A DNA stretch of 64,000 nt from an uncultured Lachnospiraceae bacterium (GCA_902788035.1 CADAIL010000003.1:104906-168905); one strand, 5' to 3'; numbered from the stretch's first letter, positions 17,344 through 27,119 are shown. Notes: a model not told the origin generated them from the sequence alone. Program-made: numbers and translations.

Positions 17344-19326
17344 TTACTCTTCAGCCTTTTTTGCTGCTTTTTTCTTAGTCGTCTTCTTAGCCGCTTTCTT
17401 CGGCTTATCCTCGACATAGTCGAACTCGAAGACCGCGCATCCGTAAGCCGGAAGATCATAAGCAATTGAGTACGGTCTGTTGTCGCACTCGCCCTCGACC
17501 GCCTTGTAGGTCTTCTTGGAGATCGGAGCGGTCCCGCCGAACTTCGGATCCATGGAGTTCAGGATCAGCTTGTAGTTCGTCTTTACCGGAACACCGCAGC
17601 GATAATCCGGACGTGCAATCGGTGTCATATTGAGGACGAACAGAAGATTCTTCTTGCCGTCGGAAGACTTGCGCATGAAGCTGTAGATCGAGCGATCCGC
17701 GTCATCGGCGTTAATCCATTCAAATCCGAGCGGATCGTAGTCTGTTCCGTGCAGGCACTGATACTTGCTGTACATCTTCCACAGAGTACGTACATAGTCC
17801 TTCAGCTGAGCATTGAGCTCTGTGTCAAGAAGGAACCAGTCGAGCTCCCGGGCCTCACTCCACTCTCTCTGCTGACCGAATTCCTGGCCCATGAAGAGAA
17901 GCTTCTTGCCCGGGTGAGCTGCCATGTAGGTGTATGCAGCACGTAAATTGTGGAACTTGTCCTCGTAGATGCCCGGCATCTTGCTCCACATGGAGCATTT
18001 CAGGTGAACGACCTCATCGTGGGACAGAACGAGGACATAGTTCTCACTGTAAGCATAGGAAGTTGAGAAGGTCATCTTGTAGTGGTTGCCCTTGCGGAAC
18101 AGCGGATCAAGCTTCATGTACTCAAGGAAGTCATTCATCCAGCCCATGTTCCACTTGAGGGAGAATCCGAGGCCGTCATCCTCGACCTTGCCTGTGACCT
18201 TCGGCCAGGCTGTGGATTCCTCAGCGATCATGACAGCGCCTTTATTTCTGCCCAGCAGGCAGGAATTCATATGCTTGAAGAACTCGATGGCTTCGAGGTT
18301 CTTGTTCTCGCCGTATTTATTTGCAACCCACTCACCGTCCTTCTTGCCGTAGTCAAGATACAGCATGGAAGCGACAGCATCGACACGCAGTCCGTCTACA
18401 TGGAAGAACTCAACCCAATAGAGGGCATTGGCAAGCAGGAAATTCTTAACTTCCGGACGTCCGTAATTGAAGATCTTTGTGCCCCAATCCGGATGCTCGC
18501 CCTGGCGCGGATCCTTGTGCTCATAGAGCTCTGTGCCGTCGAAGCACGCAAGACCTGCCGCGTCCTTCGGGAAGTGTGCCGGCACCCAGTCGAGGATGAC
18601 GCCGATTCCCTTTTTATGGAAGTAATTGACCATATACTGGAAGTCATTCGGTGTGCCGTAGCGGGATGTCGGTGCATAATAGCCCGTTACCTGGTAACCC
18701 CAGGATCCGTCGAACGGATGCTCCGCAATACCCATAAGCTCGATGTGGGTGTATCCCATATCCTTGATGTAGTCGGCGGCTTTCTCTGCAAATTCGCGAT
18801 AGTTGTAGAAACCGTCAACACCGCGTCCTGCTGATTCTGGATGCTTGCACCATGATCCGATGTGTACTTCATAGATGATCATCGGATCCTTCTGGATGTC
18901 AAAGTCCTGACGCTTCTTCATCCATGTGCTGTCTGACCACTTAAGGCCTCTCATGTCTGCAATGACAGATGCAGTGCCGGGACGAAGTTCTGCCTGGTTG
19001 GCAAATGGATCAGCCTTATAAAGATGCTCGCCCTGATAGCCGATGATAAAATACTTATACATCTGACCTGCCACGGCGCCCGGGATAAAGCCCTGCCAGA
19101 CACCGATATCATCCTTGTTCTCTATGATATTGGCCTCTGTATCCCAGTCGTTGAACTCACCGATTACGGAAACACGCTGAGCGTTCGGAGCCCAGACCGC
19201 GAAATACGTGCCTTCGACTCCATCGATATTGATCGGATGCGCGCCGAGCTTCTTATACAGATCATAGTGCGTCGCATGTCCGAACAGATACTGGTCCAGC
19301 TCTGAAAACAGATATTCATTCTCCAT
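17344..19326 (-). CDS. glgB: 1,4-alpha-glucan branching enzyme (copy 2) with Lys-rich tail
   Basis: Second GH13 branching enzyme, 660 aa from MENEYLFSELDQYLF (AGAGG RBS before ATG 19324-19326). CBM48 module about 30-125 (VIGEFNDWDTE). Barrel residues: nucleophile Asp in DGLRVDAVAS (about 313), Glu in MIAEESTAWP (about 367) and Asp in LSHDEVVHLK (about 437). The last ~20 residues are a run of Lys/Ala (KKAAKKTTKKKAAKKAEE), not part of the fold, possibly for binding acidic partners or glycogen granules. It has its own promoter and terminator. It is clearly diverged from copy 1, so this is not a recent duplication. Confidence 0.93.
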   Translation of the reverse strand: MENEYLFSELDQYLFGHATHYDLYKKLGAHPINIDGVEGTYFAVWAPNAQRVSVIGEFNDWDTEANIIENKDDIGVWQGFIPGAVAGQMYKYFIIGYQGEHLYKADPFANQAELRPGTASVIADMRGLKWSDSTWMKKRQDFDIQKDPMIIYEVHIGSWCKHPESAGRGVDGFYNYREFAEKAADYIKDMGYTHIELMGIAEHPFDGSWGYQVTGYYAPTSRYGTPNDFQYMVNYFHKKGIGVILDWVPAHFPKDAAGLACFDGTELYEHKDPRQGEHPDWGTKIFNYGRPEVKNFLLANALYWVEFFHVDGLRVDAVASMLYLDYGKKDGEWVANKYGENKNLEAIEFFKHMNSCLLGRNKGAVMIAEESTAWPKVTGKVEDDGLGFSLKWNMGWMNDFLEYMKLDPLFRKGNHYKMTFSTSYAYSENYVLVLSHDEVVHLKCSMWSKMPGIYEDKFHNLRAAYTYMAAHPGKKLLFMGQEFGQQREWSEARELDWFLLDTELNAQLKDYVRTLWKMYSKYQCLHGTDYDPLGFEWINADDADRSIYSFMRKSSDGKKNLLFVLNMTPIARPDYRCGVPVKTNYKLILNSMDPKFGGTAPISKKTYKAVEGECDNRPYSIAYDLPAYGCAVFEFDYVEDKPKKAAKKTTKKKAAKKAEE

Positions 19327-19418
19327 ACCATTTACCTCTTTTATCTGCATATGCATGCAGTTTGTGCTATGTGCATATTAACGAAAAGTATCGTTTTTTA
19401 GTGACAGTTATTGTATAT

Positions 19419-19447
19419 ATTATAATGCAATAAACCCTTTCTGTAAA
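19419..19447 (-). promoter_or_regulatory. Sigma-A type promoter of branching enzyme copy 2
   Basis: On the minus strand there is TTTACA (19442-19447), a 17-bp spacer, and TATAAT (19419-19424), about 95 bp before the start codon. A small ACGAAAAGTATCGT hairpin lies just downstream. Confidence 0.65.
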
Positions 19448-19595
19448 TGAATGGCAGTCATTTTTTTACTGGTTTTGGCTGTTTTCGCCTTATTTCTACA
19501 CTTTTTTACATATATACATTCGCAATCTTCAGTACGAGGACGATGCGCATGAGCGGTATTATTCATCTGTCACGATCCGACATGTCCTTCGATAT

Positions 19596-20387
19596 TCAGT
19601 GTATACCGAACAGCCGCCTGGCATTTGCAGCAGTGATCCGAATGACTTCCTCCTCAGATATCTCCTTAAGTTCGGCAATCGCACTCACCACATACGGAAG
19701 ATATAAAGATGAGTTCCTCTTTCCCCTGAAAGGCACCGGAGCGAGATACGGGCAATCGGTCTCGAGGATCAGGTATTCCATCGGTGTATCCGCCACGACC
19801 TCCTTCAGCTTCTTCGCATTCTTGAAGGTGACTACGCCTCCGATTCCAAGATAAAAGCCAAGCGTTCTCGTATAAATTCGCGCCTGTTCCACCGCGTAGG
19901 AATAGCAGTGCATGACACCTTTTCTCTCCATATGCTCGCCGCTCGAGCCGGGTCCGTACATCTCCTGCACAATCTCCAGAGTGTCAGCCGCAGCTTCCCT
20001 GGAATGGATTACGATTGGCTTCCCGAATTCCTGAGCAAGGTAGATCTGCTTTCGAAAAGCATCCTTCTGAATCTCTTTGGCCTCTTTATTCCAGTAGTAG
20101 TCGAGACCGATTTCCCCGACCGCCAGGATCTTCGGGTTCTTCATATCCTCCCGCAGATCGGCCATCACCTCACCGGTCAGATCCCCGACCTCGTCCGGAT
20201 GCAGGCCGACGGCGCCGTAGACGAAGTCATATTTTTCCGCGAGCGCCCGTACTCTCGGCAGACTTTCCGCGCTCGAACCGATGTCTATGACGCAACCGAT
20301 TCCATTTGCATGAAGTGATGCCAGCAGCTCCTCTCTGTCCTCGTCGAAGGCTTCGTCATCGTAGTGCACATGTGTATCAATAATCAT
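19596..20387 (-). CDS. tatD: TatD-family metal-dependent hydrolase (DNase)
   Basis: 263 aa, typical of TatD. Metal ligands are visible: HxH near the start (MIIDTHVHYD, His6 and His8), Glu in GEIGLDYYW, His in KPIVIHSREA, His in GVMHCYSY and Asp in LETDCPYLAP. TatD proteins are 3'-5' exodeoxyribonucleases with roles in DNA repair. It lies downstream of metG on the same strand, the common Firmicutes order (metG-tatD), with 248 bp between them. The ATG start has AAAAGGGG upstream. Confidence 0.92.
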   Translation of the reverse strand: MIIDTHVHYDDEAFDEDREELLASLHANGIGCVIDIGSSAESLPRVRALAEKYDFVYGAVGLHPDEVGDLTGEVMADLREDMKNPKILAVGEIGLDYYWNKEAKEIQKDAFRKQIYLAQEFGKPIVIHSREAAADTLEIVQEMYGPGSSGEHMERKGVMHCYSYAVEQARIYTRTLGFYLGIGGVVTFKNAKKLKEVVADTPMEYLILETDCPYLAPVPFRGKRNSSLYLPYVVSAIAELKEISEEEVIRITAANARRLFGIH

Positions 20388-20517
20388 CTTTTTCCCCTTT
20401 TTTAATCCAAACTTATCAAGAACGCCGCGGCAAGAATGTGTTAGTTTCGCACCACAAAAGACTTACTTTGTGCTGCCGCACGATCCTGTCACATCAGCCC
20501 CTCCAAAACGCGCAGAA

Positions 20518-20547
20518 GTCCGGATTCACAGACACATGAATCCGGAC
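20518..20547 (-). terminator. Hairpin in the metG-tatD gap (possible terminator)
   Basis: Perfect 11-bp arms GTCCGGATTCA / TGAATCCGGAC with an eight-base loop, about 90 bp after the metG stop. No clear U-run follows on the minus strand, so it may attenuate, not end, transcription into tatD. Confidence 0.5.
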
Positions 20548-20635
20548 CTCATTACTCATCTTCTTTATTCAACTGTGGCGGAAAAGATACGACGAAGCAG
20601 CTTCCAAAAGCTGTCCGCAGCATCCGGATCCCACA

Positions 20636-22621
20636 TCAGCCGATCTCAGATCCAGCCGGGAAGTCCTTCTTCTCCGGTGTCATGAGGGCAAGATTTCCGT
20701 CTGCGTCCTCAGCAACGAGGATCATTCCCTGGCTCTCAAGACCTGCCATCTTTCTCGGCGCGAGGTTCACGATGACCATGACCTTCTTTCCTACCATGTC
20801 CTCAGCCTGGTACTTCGGGCGAAGACCGGAGATGATCTGAACAATCTCGTTCGGTCCGATCTTTACCTTGGAGCAGAGCAGCTTCTTGGACTTCTCAACA
20901 TTCTTGCACTCAAGGATCTCACCGACGCGGAACTCGCACTTTGTAAAATCATCGAATGTGCAGGTCGGCTTATGCTCAACCGGAGCAGCCTCTTCCTTAT
21001 CTTCCGGCTCTTCCTTAGCAGCCAGAGCCGCTCTCTGAGCAGCTTCGATTTTCTCCACTTCCACCATGATATCCTCAAGCTTCATGCGGGCGAAGAGGAT
21101 CTCCGGCTTATCCGTGACCTTGTTTCCGGACGGATAGTTGCCGATGTGGTTCAGATCATCGATGTCGACCGGTGCCGCATTGATCTGCTCAAATATCTTC
21201 TCCACCGTCTCAGGCATAAATGACTGAAGCAGTGTCGACGCCGTCGTGATGCCATCGAGCAGGTTGTAGAGAACAGTCGCAAGACGGCCTTTGGCAGCCT
21301 CATCCTTTGCCAGCTTCCACGGCTCTGTCTCATCGATATACTTGTTGCATCTCTTGTAGAGATTGAAAATGTCTGTCAGCGCGTCAGCGACACGGAGCTT
21401 ATCCATGTGACCCTCTACCTTGTCGACAAGAGCCGTCATGTTGGCATGCAGGTCATCATCGATGCCGTTCTCATCCTTGACTCCCGTATTCTCTACCAGA
21501 CCGCCGAAATACTTGTTGCTCATTGCAATCGTGCGGTTGACAAGGTTGCCCATTGTGTTGGCCAGCTCAGAATTCATGCGCTCGACCATGAGCTCCCAGG
21601 AGATGACGCCGTCATTTTCAAACGGCATCTCATGAAGCACGAAATATCTGACCGCGTCGACGCCGAAGATGCCGGCCATATCGTCCGCGTAAATGACATT
21701 GCCCTTGGACTTGCTCATCTTGCCGCCGCTCTGAAGGAGCCACGGATGACCGAATACCTGCTTCGGGAGCGGCTCGCCGAGTGACATCAGGAAGATCGGC
21801 CAGTAGATTGTATGGAAACGAATGATATCCTTGCCGATCAGGTGAAGATCTGCCGGCCAGTACTTCTTATAATTGTCCCCGTGATTTCCGTCGGCGTCGT
21901 AGCCGATGCCCGTGATATAGTTCGACAGAGCGTCAAGCCACACATAGACGACATGCTTCGGATCAAAGTCGACCGGGATGCCCCATGTAAAGGATGTTCT
22001 GGAGACGCACAGATCCTGAAGACCCGGAAGGAGGAAATTGTTCATCATCTCGTTCTTGCGGGACTCCGGCTGAATGAATTCCGGATGTGTATTGATGTGC
22101 TCGATCAGGCGGTCAGCATATTTGCTCATGCGGAAGAAGTAGGCTTCCTCGGAGGCCGGGGTGACTTCGCCGCCACACTCGGGACACTTGCCGTCCACGA
22201 GCTGTGATTCCGTGTAGAAGGACTCGCACTCCTGGCAGTACATACCCTTGTACTCGCCCTTGTAGATGTCGCCCTTCTCATACATCTTCTTGAATATCTT
22301 CTGGATCTGCTTCTCATGATCCTCATCCGTCGTGCGGATGAATTTGTCGTAGGACGTATTCATCAGATCCCAGATCCGGCGGACCTCGCCGGCCGTCTTA
22401 TCGACGAATTCCTTCGGTGTGAGACCCGCATCGTGAGCGCGGGATTCGATCTTCTGGCCATGCTCGTCTGTTCCTGTCTGGAAGAAAACATCATAGCCCT
22501 GCTGCCTCTTGAATCTTGCGATCGAGTCAGCAAGAATAATCTCATATGTATTTCCGATATGCGGCTTGCCTGATGTATAGGCAATCGCTGTCGTGATGTA
22601 GTATTTGCCTCTGTCTTGCAT
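20636..22621 (-). CDS. metG: Methionyl-tRNA synthetase
   Basis: Charges tRNA-Met. It is 661 aa. The class I HIGH motif appears as HIGN at 21-24, a variant found in this subgroup of MetRS. A zinc knuckle CQEC..CPEC lies near 128-148, and KMSKSKG near 299. A helical anticodon domain follows, then a charged linker (about 520-555, APVEHKP), then a C-terminal Trbp111-like tRNA-binding domain (about 560-661, CEFRVGEILECKNV) that also supports dimerisation. The start ATG has TAGGAGG nearby. Repeats A4 and B2 occupy the upstream region, so its promoter is not obvious. Confidence 0.97.
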   Translation of the reverse strand: MQDRGKYYITTAIAYTSGKPHIGNTYEIILADSIARFKRQQGYDVFFQTGTDEHGQKIESRAHDAGLTPKEFVDKTAGEVRRIWDLMNTSYDKFIRTTDEDHEKQIQKIFKKMYEKGDIYKGEYKGMYCQECESFYTESQLVDGKCPECGGEVTPASEEAYFFRMSKYADRLIEHINTHPEFIQPESRKNEMMNNFLLPGLQDLCVSRTSFTWGIPVDFDPKHVVYVWLDALSNYITGIGYDADGNHGDNYKKYWPADLHLIGKDIIRFHTIYWPIFLMSLGEPLPKQVFGHPWLLQSGGKMSKSKGNVIYADDMAGIFGVDAVRYFVLHEMPFENDGVISWELMVERMNSELANTMGNLVNRTIAMSNKYFGGLVENTGVKDENGIDDDLHANMTALVDKVEGHMDKLRVADALTDIFNLYKRCNKYIDETEPWKLAKDEAAKGRLATVLYNLLDGITTASTLLQSFMPETVEKIFEQINAAPVDIDDLNHIGNYPSGNKVTDKPEILFARMKLEDIMVEVEKIEAAQRAALAAKEEPEDKEEAAPVEHKPTCTFDDFTKCEFRVGEILECKNVEKSKKLLCSKVKIGPNEIVQIISGLRPKYQAEDMVGKKVMVIVNLAPRKMAGLESQGMILVAEDADGNLALMTPEKKDFPAGSEIG

Positions 22622-22693
22622 TATGCATTCCTCCTAAAAACAAAGTACGTTTCAAATATACCGTATTTCCGCAGATTTATCAATGATAAGAAG

Positions 22694-22890
22694 CAGTTTA
22701 TGCAAGCTGCATCGAAGTTCAAGAGCCGGCGCAAACATCATCTTCATCGAAAAACACAGGTCCTTCCCTGCGAGCTTGCGCAGGCGTCAAATCGCCTACG
22801 CGATCTCTCAGTCGGACCGACAATGTTTTTCTCACGAAGATGGATGCTTTGCCGCCGGCAGCGGTGTATCAGAACAGCCTGCCTGAACTG
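22694..22890. repeat. Family A dispersed palindromic repeat, copy A4
   Basis: Left end degenerate (CAGTTTATGCAAGCTG), right end CAGCCTGCCTGAACTG. Core arms CATCATCTTCATCGAAAAAC and TTTTTCTCACGAAGATGGATG are intact, with an inner CCTGCGAGCTTGCGCAGG hairpin. It lies upstream of metG. Confidence 0.85.
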
Positions 22891-22930
22891 CTGCCGTCGT
22901 ATCAAAGCCAGATACTGAATATCTGCACAG

Positions 22931-23029
22931 ATTAAGTCTCGCCCTCGAGACTTTACACAGGATTCGCATCAATGGCATCTGACATCTTCCAAACCGAATC
23001 CTTGCTTCCTCACAGAGCGTATATCTCAG
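22931..23029 (+). repeat. Family B hairpin repeat, copy B2
   Basis: Shares GTCTCGCCCTCGAGAC, CTGACATCTTCCAAACCGA and GAGCGTATATCTCAG with the copy at 63426-63557. Its last bases run into the stop codon of the DUF2298 gene, so the repeat may have supplied the end of that gene. Confidence 0.7.
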
Positions 23030-25299
23030 CCCGCCACCTTCAATATATACGTCGACACGCCGTCCGAGTATGCCACCGTGCCTATGCTCTGGAGCAGGGT
23101 GTCGTTGATATTGGCATACATCGACCTCTCAAGAGAGCCTATATATATGTAGGAAATGTTGTATTTTTTGATCAGGTCGCGCACCGTCTGCTCATCTTCC
23201 CCGGTGTAGATCGTCTCAATATCCGCCGAGCGCTCATTCAAGAGTTCCGTATCGCTCCTCCACAGCCACTCGTGGACATACCAGCCCCTGACCGTCGGCA
23301 GACCTGTCGCGACCGACACGCGCTCATAGCCGGTATAGCTGTCACCCGGAGCTTCGAGGACGACCGGCCGCCCGCTGACCGTGTTATTGAGCCATGCGAT
23401 GGCCTCGAAATCAGACGGGAATGACTGGTCAACGAACACGGACGCATCGGTGCTGACCCTGAGGCTCCGATCCATGATATTCCCGAACCAGTCTTTTGTA
23501 CTTCTTACAATGAACCCGCCTGTCATGAGAAGTATGAAGCAGAGCACCATACTCACGACCTGGGCCCAGAGCTTCTTAACGACCGTGAGCGTGCGGATAA
23601 TCACATAGGGCATGACCATACCGAACAGAATAAAGGCCTGATATGTGAGCTTGAACATTGTGTTGGCACGGTAGTGCTCGCCGGAATAAATATCCTTGAC
23701 GAAAATAACTTCCGGCATATAAATCAGGCCAAGCGCGCACAAGGCAAGCAGCAGCGCGGCAAGGTCGGGGTAAGCAACAGGCTTTGCGTCTTTTTCTGCT
23801 TTGCTCTCCGCCGAAGCTTTGCCGACACCTGTTCTCTTCGCGGAAGGCAGCCTTCCCTGTTCGATAAGCAGGCAGATGACATAGAACAGTGTGCAAATGA
23901 TCGGGAGCCCCCACAGCACCATGAACTGATAAAAAACTGTGTGGGTGTGAGTGAATCCGATCTCCGTCGAAATCTGATCAAATGTCAGCGTGAACGGCAG
24001 GCATGCAACCGTCCCGATGAGGAATGCACAAGCCGCCTGTCCTCCCATGACAATGGCAAATCCCGTGAGGTCATCACGATATTTCCTCAGATTCATGAAG
24101 AAAATCAGCGAACCGCAGACGACGAAATAAATCGGGAAATCCCAGTAGTTCGTGAACTTAAAGACACCTGTGAAAATGCCTATGAGAATAATTTCCGGTC
24201 TCAGGATCTCGGCAAGCAGGACCTTCCAGTCTGCTTTTACTGCAGGCAATTTCGCTGCACTTTCTGCTGACGGTGCAGATGTTGATTTGGCTGTGCCTTC
24301 AGCTGCCTGTGCAGACATCTCTTTGGATGCAACCTCAGCTGCCGATACAGCTAAAGTCTCCTTCTTCGCCTCAATCTCTCGCGCGATCTTCTGCACGCAT
24401 GCATATGCAATCGCCGTAACACAGACCACGAACATGACGTTGATGTAGTGAGCGTGAAGGTCGCCAAGCACAGTCGAATAGGCCGGGAACTCATGGATCG
24501 TCTTATCCGGCAGATCCGGATCATAGCCTATATACCTCGTCGAATCCGGGAACCAGTAGCTGTAGTCAGAGTTCGTAAGCTCCTTGATAATGCCGTACAG
24601 AATGTAGTGGACGTTGCCGCAGAAGGCGACAGCAAAGCCGCCGATGAGGCCGGCAGCCCACCTTGCCCACTTGCGGCCATCCTGCAGACGGTCAGAAATA
24701 AGCTGATAGCACAGGGAAAACGGCATCACAAAAGAAAATGCCGCAACGGTCGCCCGCATGATATTGTAGCCCACACCGACGCCTATGCCGGAAGCCTTGA
24801 CCAGCCACGCAGCAATATACTGTCCTCCGTAATAGTAGTTAATGCTCTCCCCGGAGAACCACATGTCCTCGAACGGCATGTAGAGAGATCTCGTCATGGA
24901 AGTCATGAAGGCATAGTCCATGAACTTCTCCGTGCCGTAGGCTTCGGGCTTGAAACCGATGATATACACCCATACAGCCAGAAGAATAAAGAACATAGCC
25001 TCCTCGATCGCGATGAGCTTAAGGTCTGCGCCCCGAACGATTTCTCTCATGTCCAGCTTAAAGAAAGCAAGTATATTGAGAGCTATCAGGAGACCCGTGA
25101 CGATCAGGCAGTTCCTCTGTATAAACGAAATGATGTGCGCAGTATTCAGCACAAAGAATACCCAGGCTGTGAGGAATATCCCCAGGCTCTTAGAGAACAG
25201 CCACCCGCGGTCATCAAAATGACGGAAGACCCAGGCCGATAATGGCATGAAACCTGTTCCCAATAATGTTATTGTCAGCCACCAGATAAATATATCCAC
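23026..25299 (-). CDS. DUF2298 polytopic membrane protein (YYY family)
   Basis: 757 aa with about 14 hydrophobic segments from the N-terminus (WWLTITLLGTGFMPLSAW) through about residue 590, then a soluble C-terminal part of about 150 residues. The tyrosine triplet INYYYGGQYIAAWL near residue 150 is the signature of the Chlor_Arch_YYY (DUF2298) family, which resembles GT-C glycosyltransferases in topology; no biochemical function is established. Residues around 305-345 (Ala/Ser/Glu rich) and 470-495 look like variable cytoplasmic loops. The start is GTG with GGAG ten bases upstream. Stand-alone gene. Confidence 0.85.
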   Translation of the reverse strand: MDIFIWWLTITLLGTGFMPLSAWVFRHFDDRGWLFSKSLGIFLTAWVFFVLNTAHIISFIQRNCLIVTGLLIALNILAFFKLDMREIVRGADLKLIAIEEAMFFILLAVWVYIIGFKPEAYGTEKFMDYAFMTSMTRSLYMPFEDMWFSGESINYYYGGQYIAAWLVKASGIGVGVGYNIMRATVAAFSFVMPFSLCYQLISDRLQDGRKWARWAAGLIGGFAVAFCGNVHYILYGIIKELTNSDYSYWFPDSTRYIGYDPDLPDKTIHEFPAYSTVLGDLHAHYINVMFVVCVTAIAYACVQKIAREIEAKKETLAVSAAEVASKEMSAQAAEGTAKSTSAPSAESAAKLPAVKADWKVLLAEILRPEIILIGIFTGVFKFTNYWDFPIYFVVCGSLIFFMNLRKYRDDLTGFAIVMGGQAACAFLIGTVACLPFTLTFDQISTEIGFTHTHTVFYQFMVLWGLPIICTLFYVICLLIEQGRLPSAKRTGVGKASAESKAEKDAKPVAYPDLAALLLALCALGLIYMPEVIFVKDIYSGEHYRANTMFKLTYQAFILFGMVMPYVIIRTLTVVKKLWAQVVSMVLCFILLMTGGFIVRSTKDWFGNIMDRSLRVSTDASVFVDQSFPSDFEAIAWLNNTVSGRPVVLEAPGDSYTGYERVSVATGLPTVRGWYVHEWLWRSDTELLNERSADIETIYTGEDEQTVRDLIKKYNISYIYIGSLERSMYANINDTLLQSIGTVAYSDGVSTYILKVAG

Positions 25300-25770
25300 T
25301 TTTTTATGCTCCTATTCTTCTGTGAGGAGGCAGGCACGAACGCCTCTCTCAGCATTTGTCTATCATTAAAATATCAGTATAACCTTTTTACCGTTTACAG
25401 GCAAGAGCGCTGTAAAGCCATAGCTAAATGCATGCCCAATTCTATGTGATAGTCCAGGCAGACTGTGGCGGAGCCTCAGAATCCGAAGCAAGCGGATGGC
25501 GCATCTACAGGTGCGTTAGTCCGGCAGCTAAATCGGCGCTGCATATGGAGCTCGTGAATTTATCTGTGTGAGCTTCACAAGACAGTTCTTCTCCGCTCTA
25601 AGAGCATGCTGTTAAATGAGATTACATCTCATTAGTATTGTCTAACCACTTGGCCTTATGGTAAATTAAAATCACAGTAAAAAAGCAGGAAATAAAATGC
25701 GGTATTCGGAAAACAGCATGGGATGTTTTGATATTTCCTGTAGCAATAGACTCAGAAAGGAGATTTTGTA
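25300..25770. other. 470-bp intergenic region with stem-loops and a possible decayed family A end
   Basis: I find no gene. From about 25450, AGTCCAGGCAGACTG followed by GGCGGAGCCTCAGAATCCG resembles the left end of family A elements (12 of 15 and about 20 of 28 positions), suggesting a decayed copy. Hairpins include ATCCG / CGGAT and AATGAGAT-TAC-ATCTCATT (25614-25634). Nearer the rubrerythrin gene, CAGGAAATA (25686-25694) and TATTTCCTG (25732-25740) form a wide inverted repeat that could be an operator. No clear sigma-A promoter is visible. Confidence 0.35.
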
Positions 25771-26313
25771 ATGGCAAACAAATACGCAGGCACAAAGACA
25801 GAGAAAAACTTATTAGAGGCATTTGCAGGAGAATCTCAGGCCCGCAACAAGTATACATATTTCGCGTCTCAGGCCAAGAAAGCGGGCTATGAGCAGATTG
25901 CTGCCATCTTCCTTGAGACTGCTGACCAGGAAAAAGAGCACGCCAAGATGTGGTTCAAGGAGCTCGGCGGAATCGGATCTGTTGAGGAAAACCTTGCGGC
26001 AGCTGCTTCCGGCGAGAACGAAGAGTGGACAGACATGTACGTCCGCATGGCAAAAGAAGCTGAAGAAGAAGGTTTTGCTGAACTGTCAGCGAAGTTCCTG
26101 CTTGTCGCCGGTGTTGAGAAACGCCACGAGGAGAGATACCGCCAGATCCTTGCCAACCTTCTGGCTGCAAAGACCTTCGTTGCTGATGACGAGACCCAGG
26201 AGTGGAAGTGCCGCAACTGCGGTGCTGTCATCATCGGCAAGGAAGCGCCGGAGATCTGCCCGGTATGCGCTCATCCGAAGGCTTACTTTGAGAGAAGGGC
26301 TACGAACTATTAA
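25771..26313 (+). CDS. rbr: Rubrerythrin
   Basis: Non-haem iron peroxidase that protects anaerobes against hydrogen peroxide. It is 180 aa. The N-terminal four-helix ferritin-like domain (1-~140) carries the di-iron ligands Glu21 (AGESQARN), the Glu54-x-x-His57 pair (QEKEHAK), and the second pair in VEKRHEERY. The C-terminal rubredoxin-like domain has CRNCG and CPVC cysteine pairs (about residues 150-170). RBS AAAGGAG precedes the ATG. It is monocistronic, followed by a strong terminator, and is the only plus-strand gene in this neighbourhood. Confidence 0.97.
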   Translation: MANKYAGTKTEKNLLEAFAGESQARNKYTYFASQAKKAGYEQIAAIFLETADQEKEHAKMWFKELGGIGSVEENLAAAASGENEEWTDMYVRMAKEAEEEGFAELSAKFLLVAGVEKRHEERYRQILANLLAAKTFVADDETQEWKCRNCGAVIIGKEAPEICPVCAHPKAYFERRATNY

Positions 26314-26355
26314 TCGTGTTTCTCCCCGGAATATGCCGGCACAGTTAATTTGGAA

Positions 26356-26389
26356 AGAGTGGAGGCGGAAGCGCTTCCACTCTTTTTTG
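26356..26389 (+). terminator. Terminator after rubrerythrin
   Basis: Imperfect stem AGAGTGGAGGCG / GCGCTTCCACTCT with a short loop, followed by TTTTTT. Confidence 0.88.
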
Positions 26390-26436
26390 CAGCACCAGCT
26401 CGCCCGGTCAAAAATCCCATTCGAGGGTGTAAGTTG

Positions 26437-26739
26437 TCACATAACAGATGCCCGGCATGGCTTGATTGCTTCTATCTCTGTAGACAACTTTATTTTTAAT
26501 TCTCTGATGTCAATATCATTCTGTATATCAAGAAAATATCGGTCAGACACACCAAAATATCTTGCCAGTCTTAGAGAAGTATCAGGTGTAATCTTCCGCC
26601 TGTCGTGAAGAATATCCTGTATTCGCGATACCGGAACATGTATTTCCTGCGCCAAACGGTATGCGGACAGATGCATGGGCACCATAAACTCTTCGAGTAG
26701 AATCTCACTCATTTTCGGAGTAATAATATAATCAACCAT
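26437..26739 (-). CDS. higA: HigA-family addiction-module antitoxin (no adjacent toxin)
   Basis: 100-aa Xre-type helix-turn-helix protein starting MVDYIITPKMSEILLEEF; AGGGGA precedes the ATG. The HTH (about 23-80) reads AYRLAQEIHVPVSRIQDI and SLRLARYFGVSDRYFLDIQ, the HigA/VapI signature. HigA normally represses its own operon and neutralises the HigB RNase encoded just upstream. Here the frame upstream (to 26910) holds only MIKNFIKM, resembling the first residues of a HigB, followed directly by HigA, with no room for the ~90-residue toxin. It may be an orphan antitoxin left after toxin deletion. The tail after residue 80 is lysine/isoleucine rich. Confidence 0.8.
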   Translation of the reverse strand: MVDYIITPKMSEILLEEFMVPMHLSAYRLAQEIHVPVSRIQDILHDRRKITPDTSLRLARYFGVSDRYFLDIQNDIDIRELKIKLSTEIEAIKPCRASVM

Positions 26740-26892
26740 AATATCCCCTTTCTCCAAATCATTATCAGAGCTCATTTTAATGAAATTCTTTATCATACCC
26801 GCATCATACCCGAAGTTCATATACATGTCAATCAGGTATAAAACGAGCCGGTTTTCAGCCGGCACGAAAAAAATCTGGTATAAAAGAGGAGT

Positions 26893-26916
26893 GCCCCGGT
26901 GGAAATCCACCGGGGC
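26893..26916. other. GC-rich hairpin upstream of higA
   Basis: Perfect 11-bp arms GCCCCGGTGGA / TCCACCGGGGC around AA. A second small hairpin CGTGAG / CTCACG lies at about 26935-26952. They occupy the region between the higA frame and the DUF1002 gene. They could terminate minus-strand transcription from the DUF1002 gene, or act as an operator. Confidence 0.5.
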
Positions 26917-27119
26917 AATTATTATGAAAAATTGTCGTGAGGCTTGCTCACGTGGTTGTCATTTATCTTGTACGATTATATTAGCACCAAAATATGAACA
27001 AACTATGAACAAACCAAACTTTTTTGTACTTTTTTCACAATTATCCACTTCAACGTTTTTATTTATTGTTAATATTCACAATATCTTGACTGATATGCTG
27101 ATTTTCCGGCCTTCGGACA

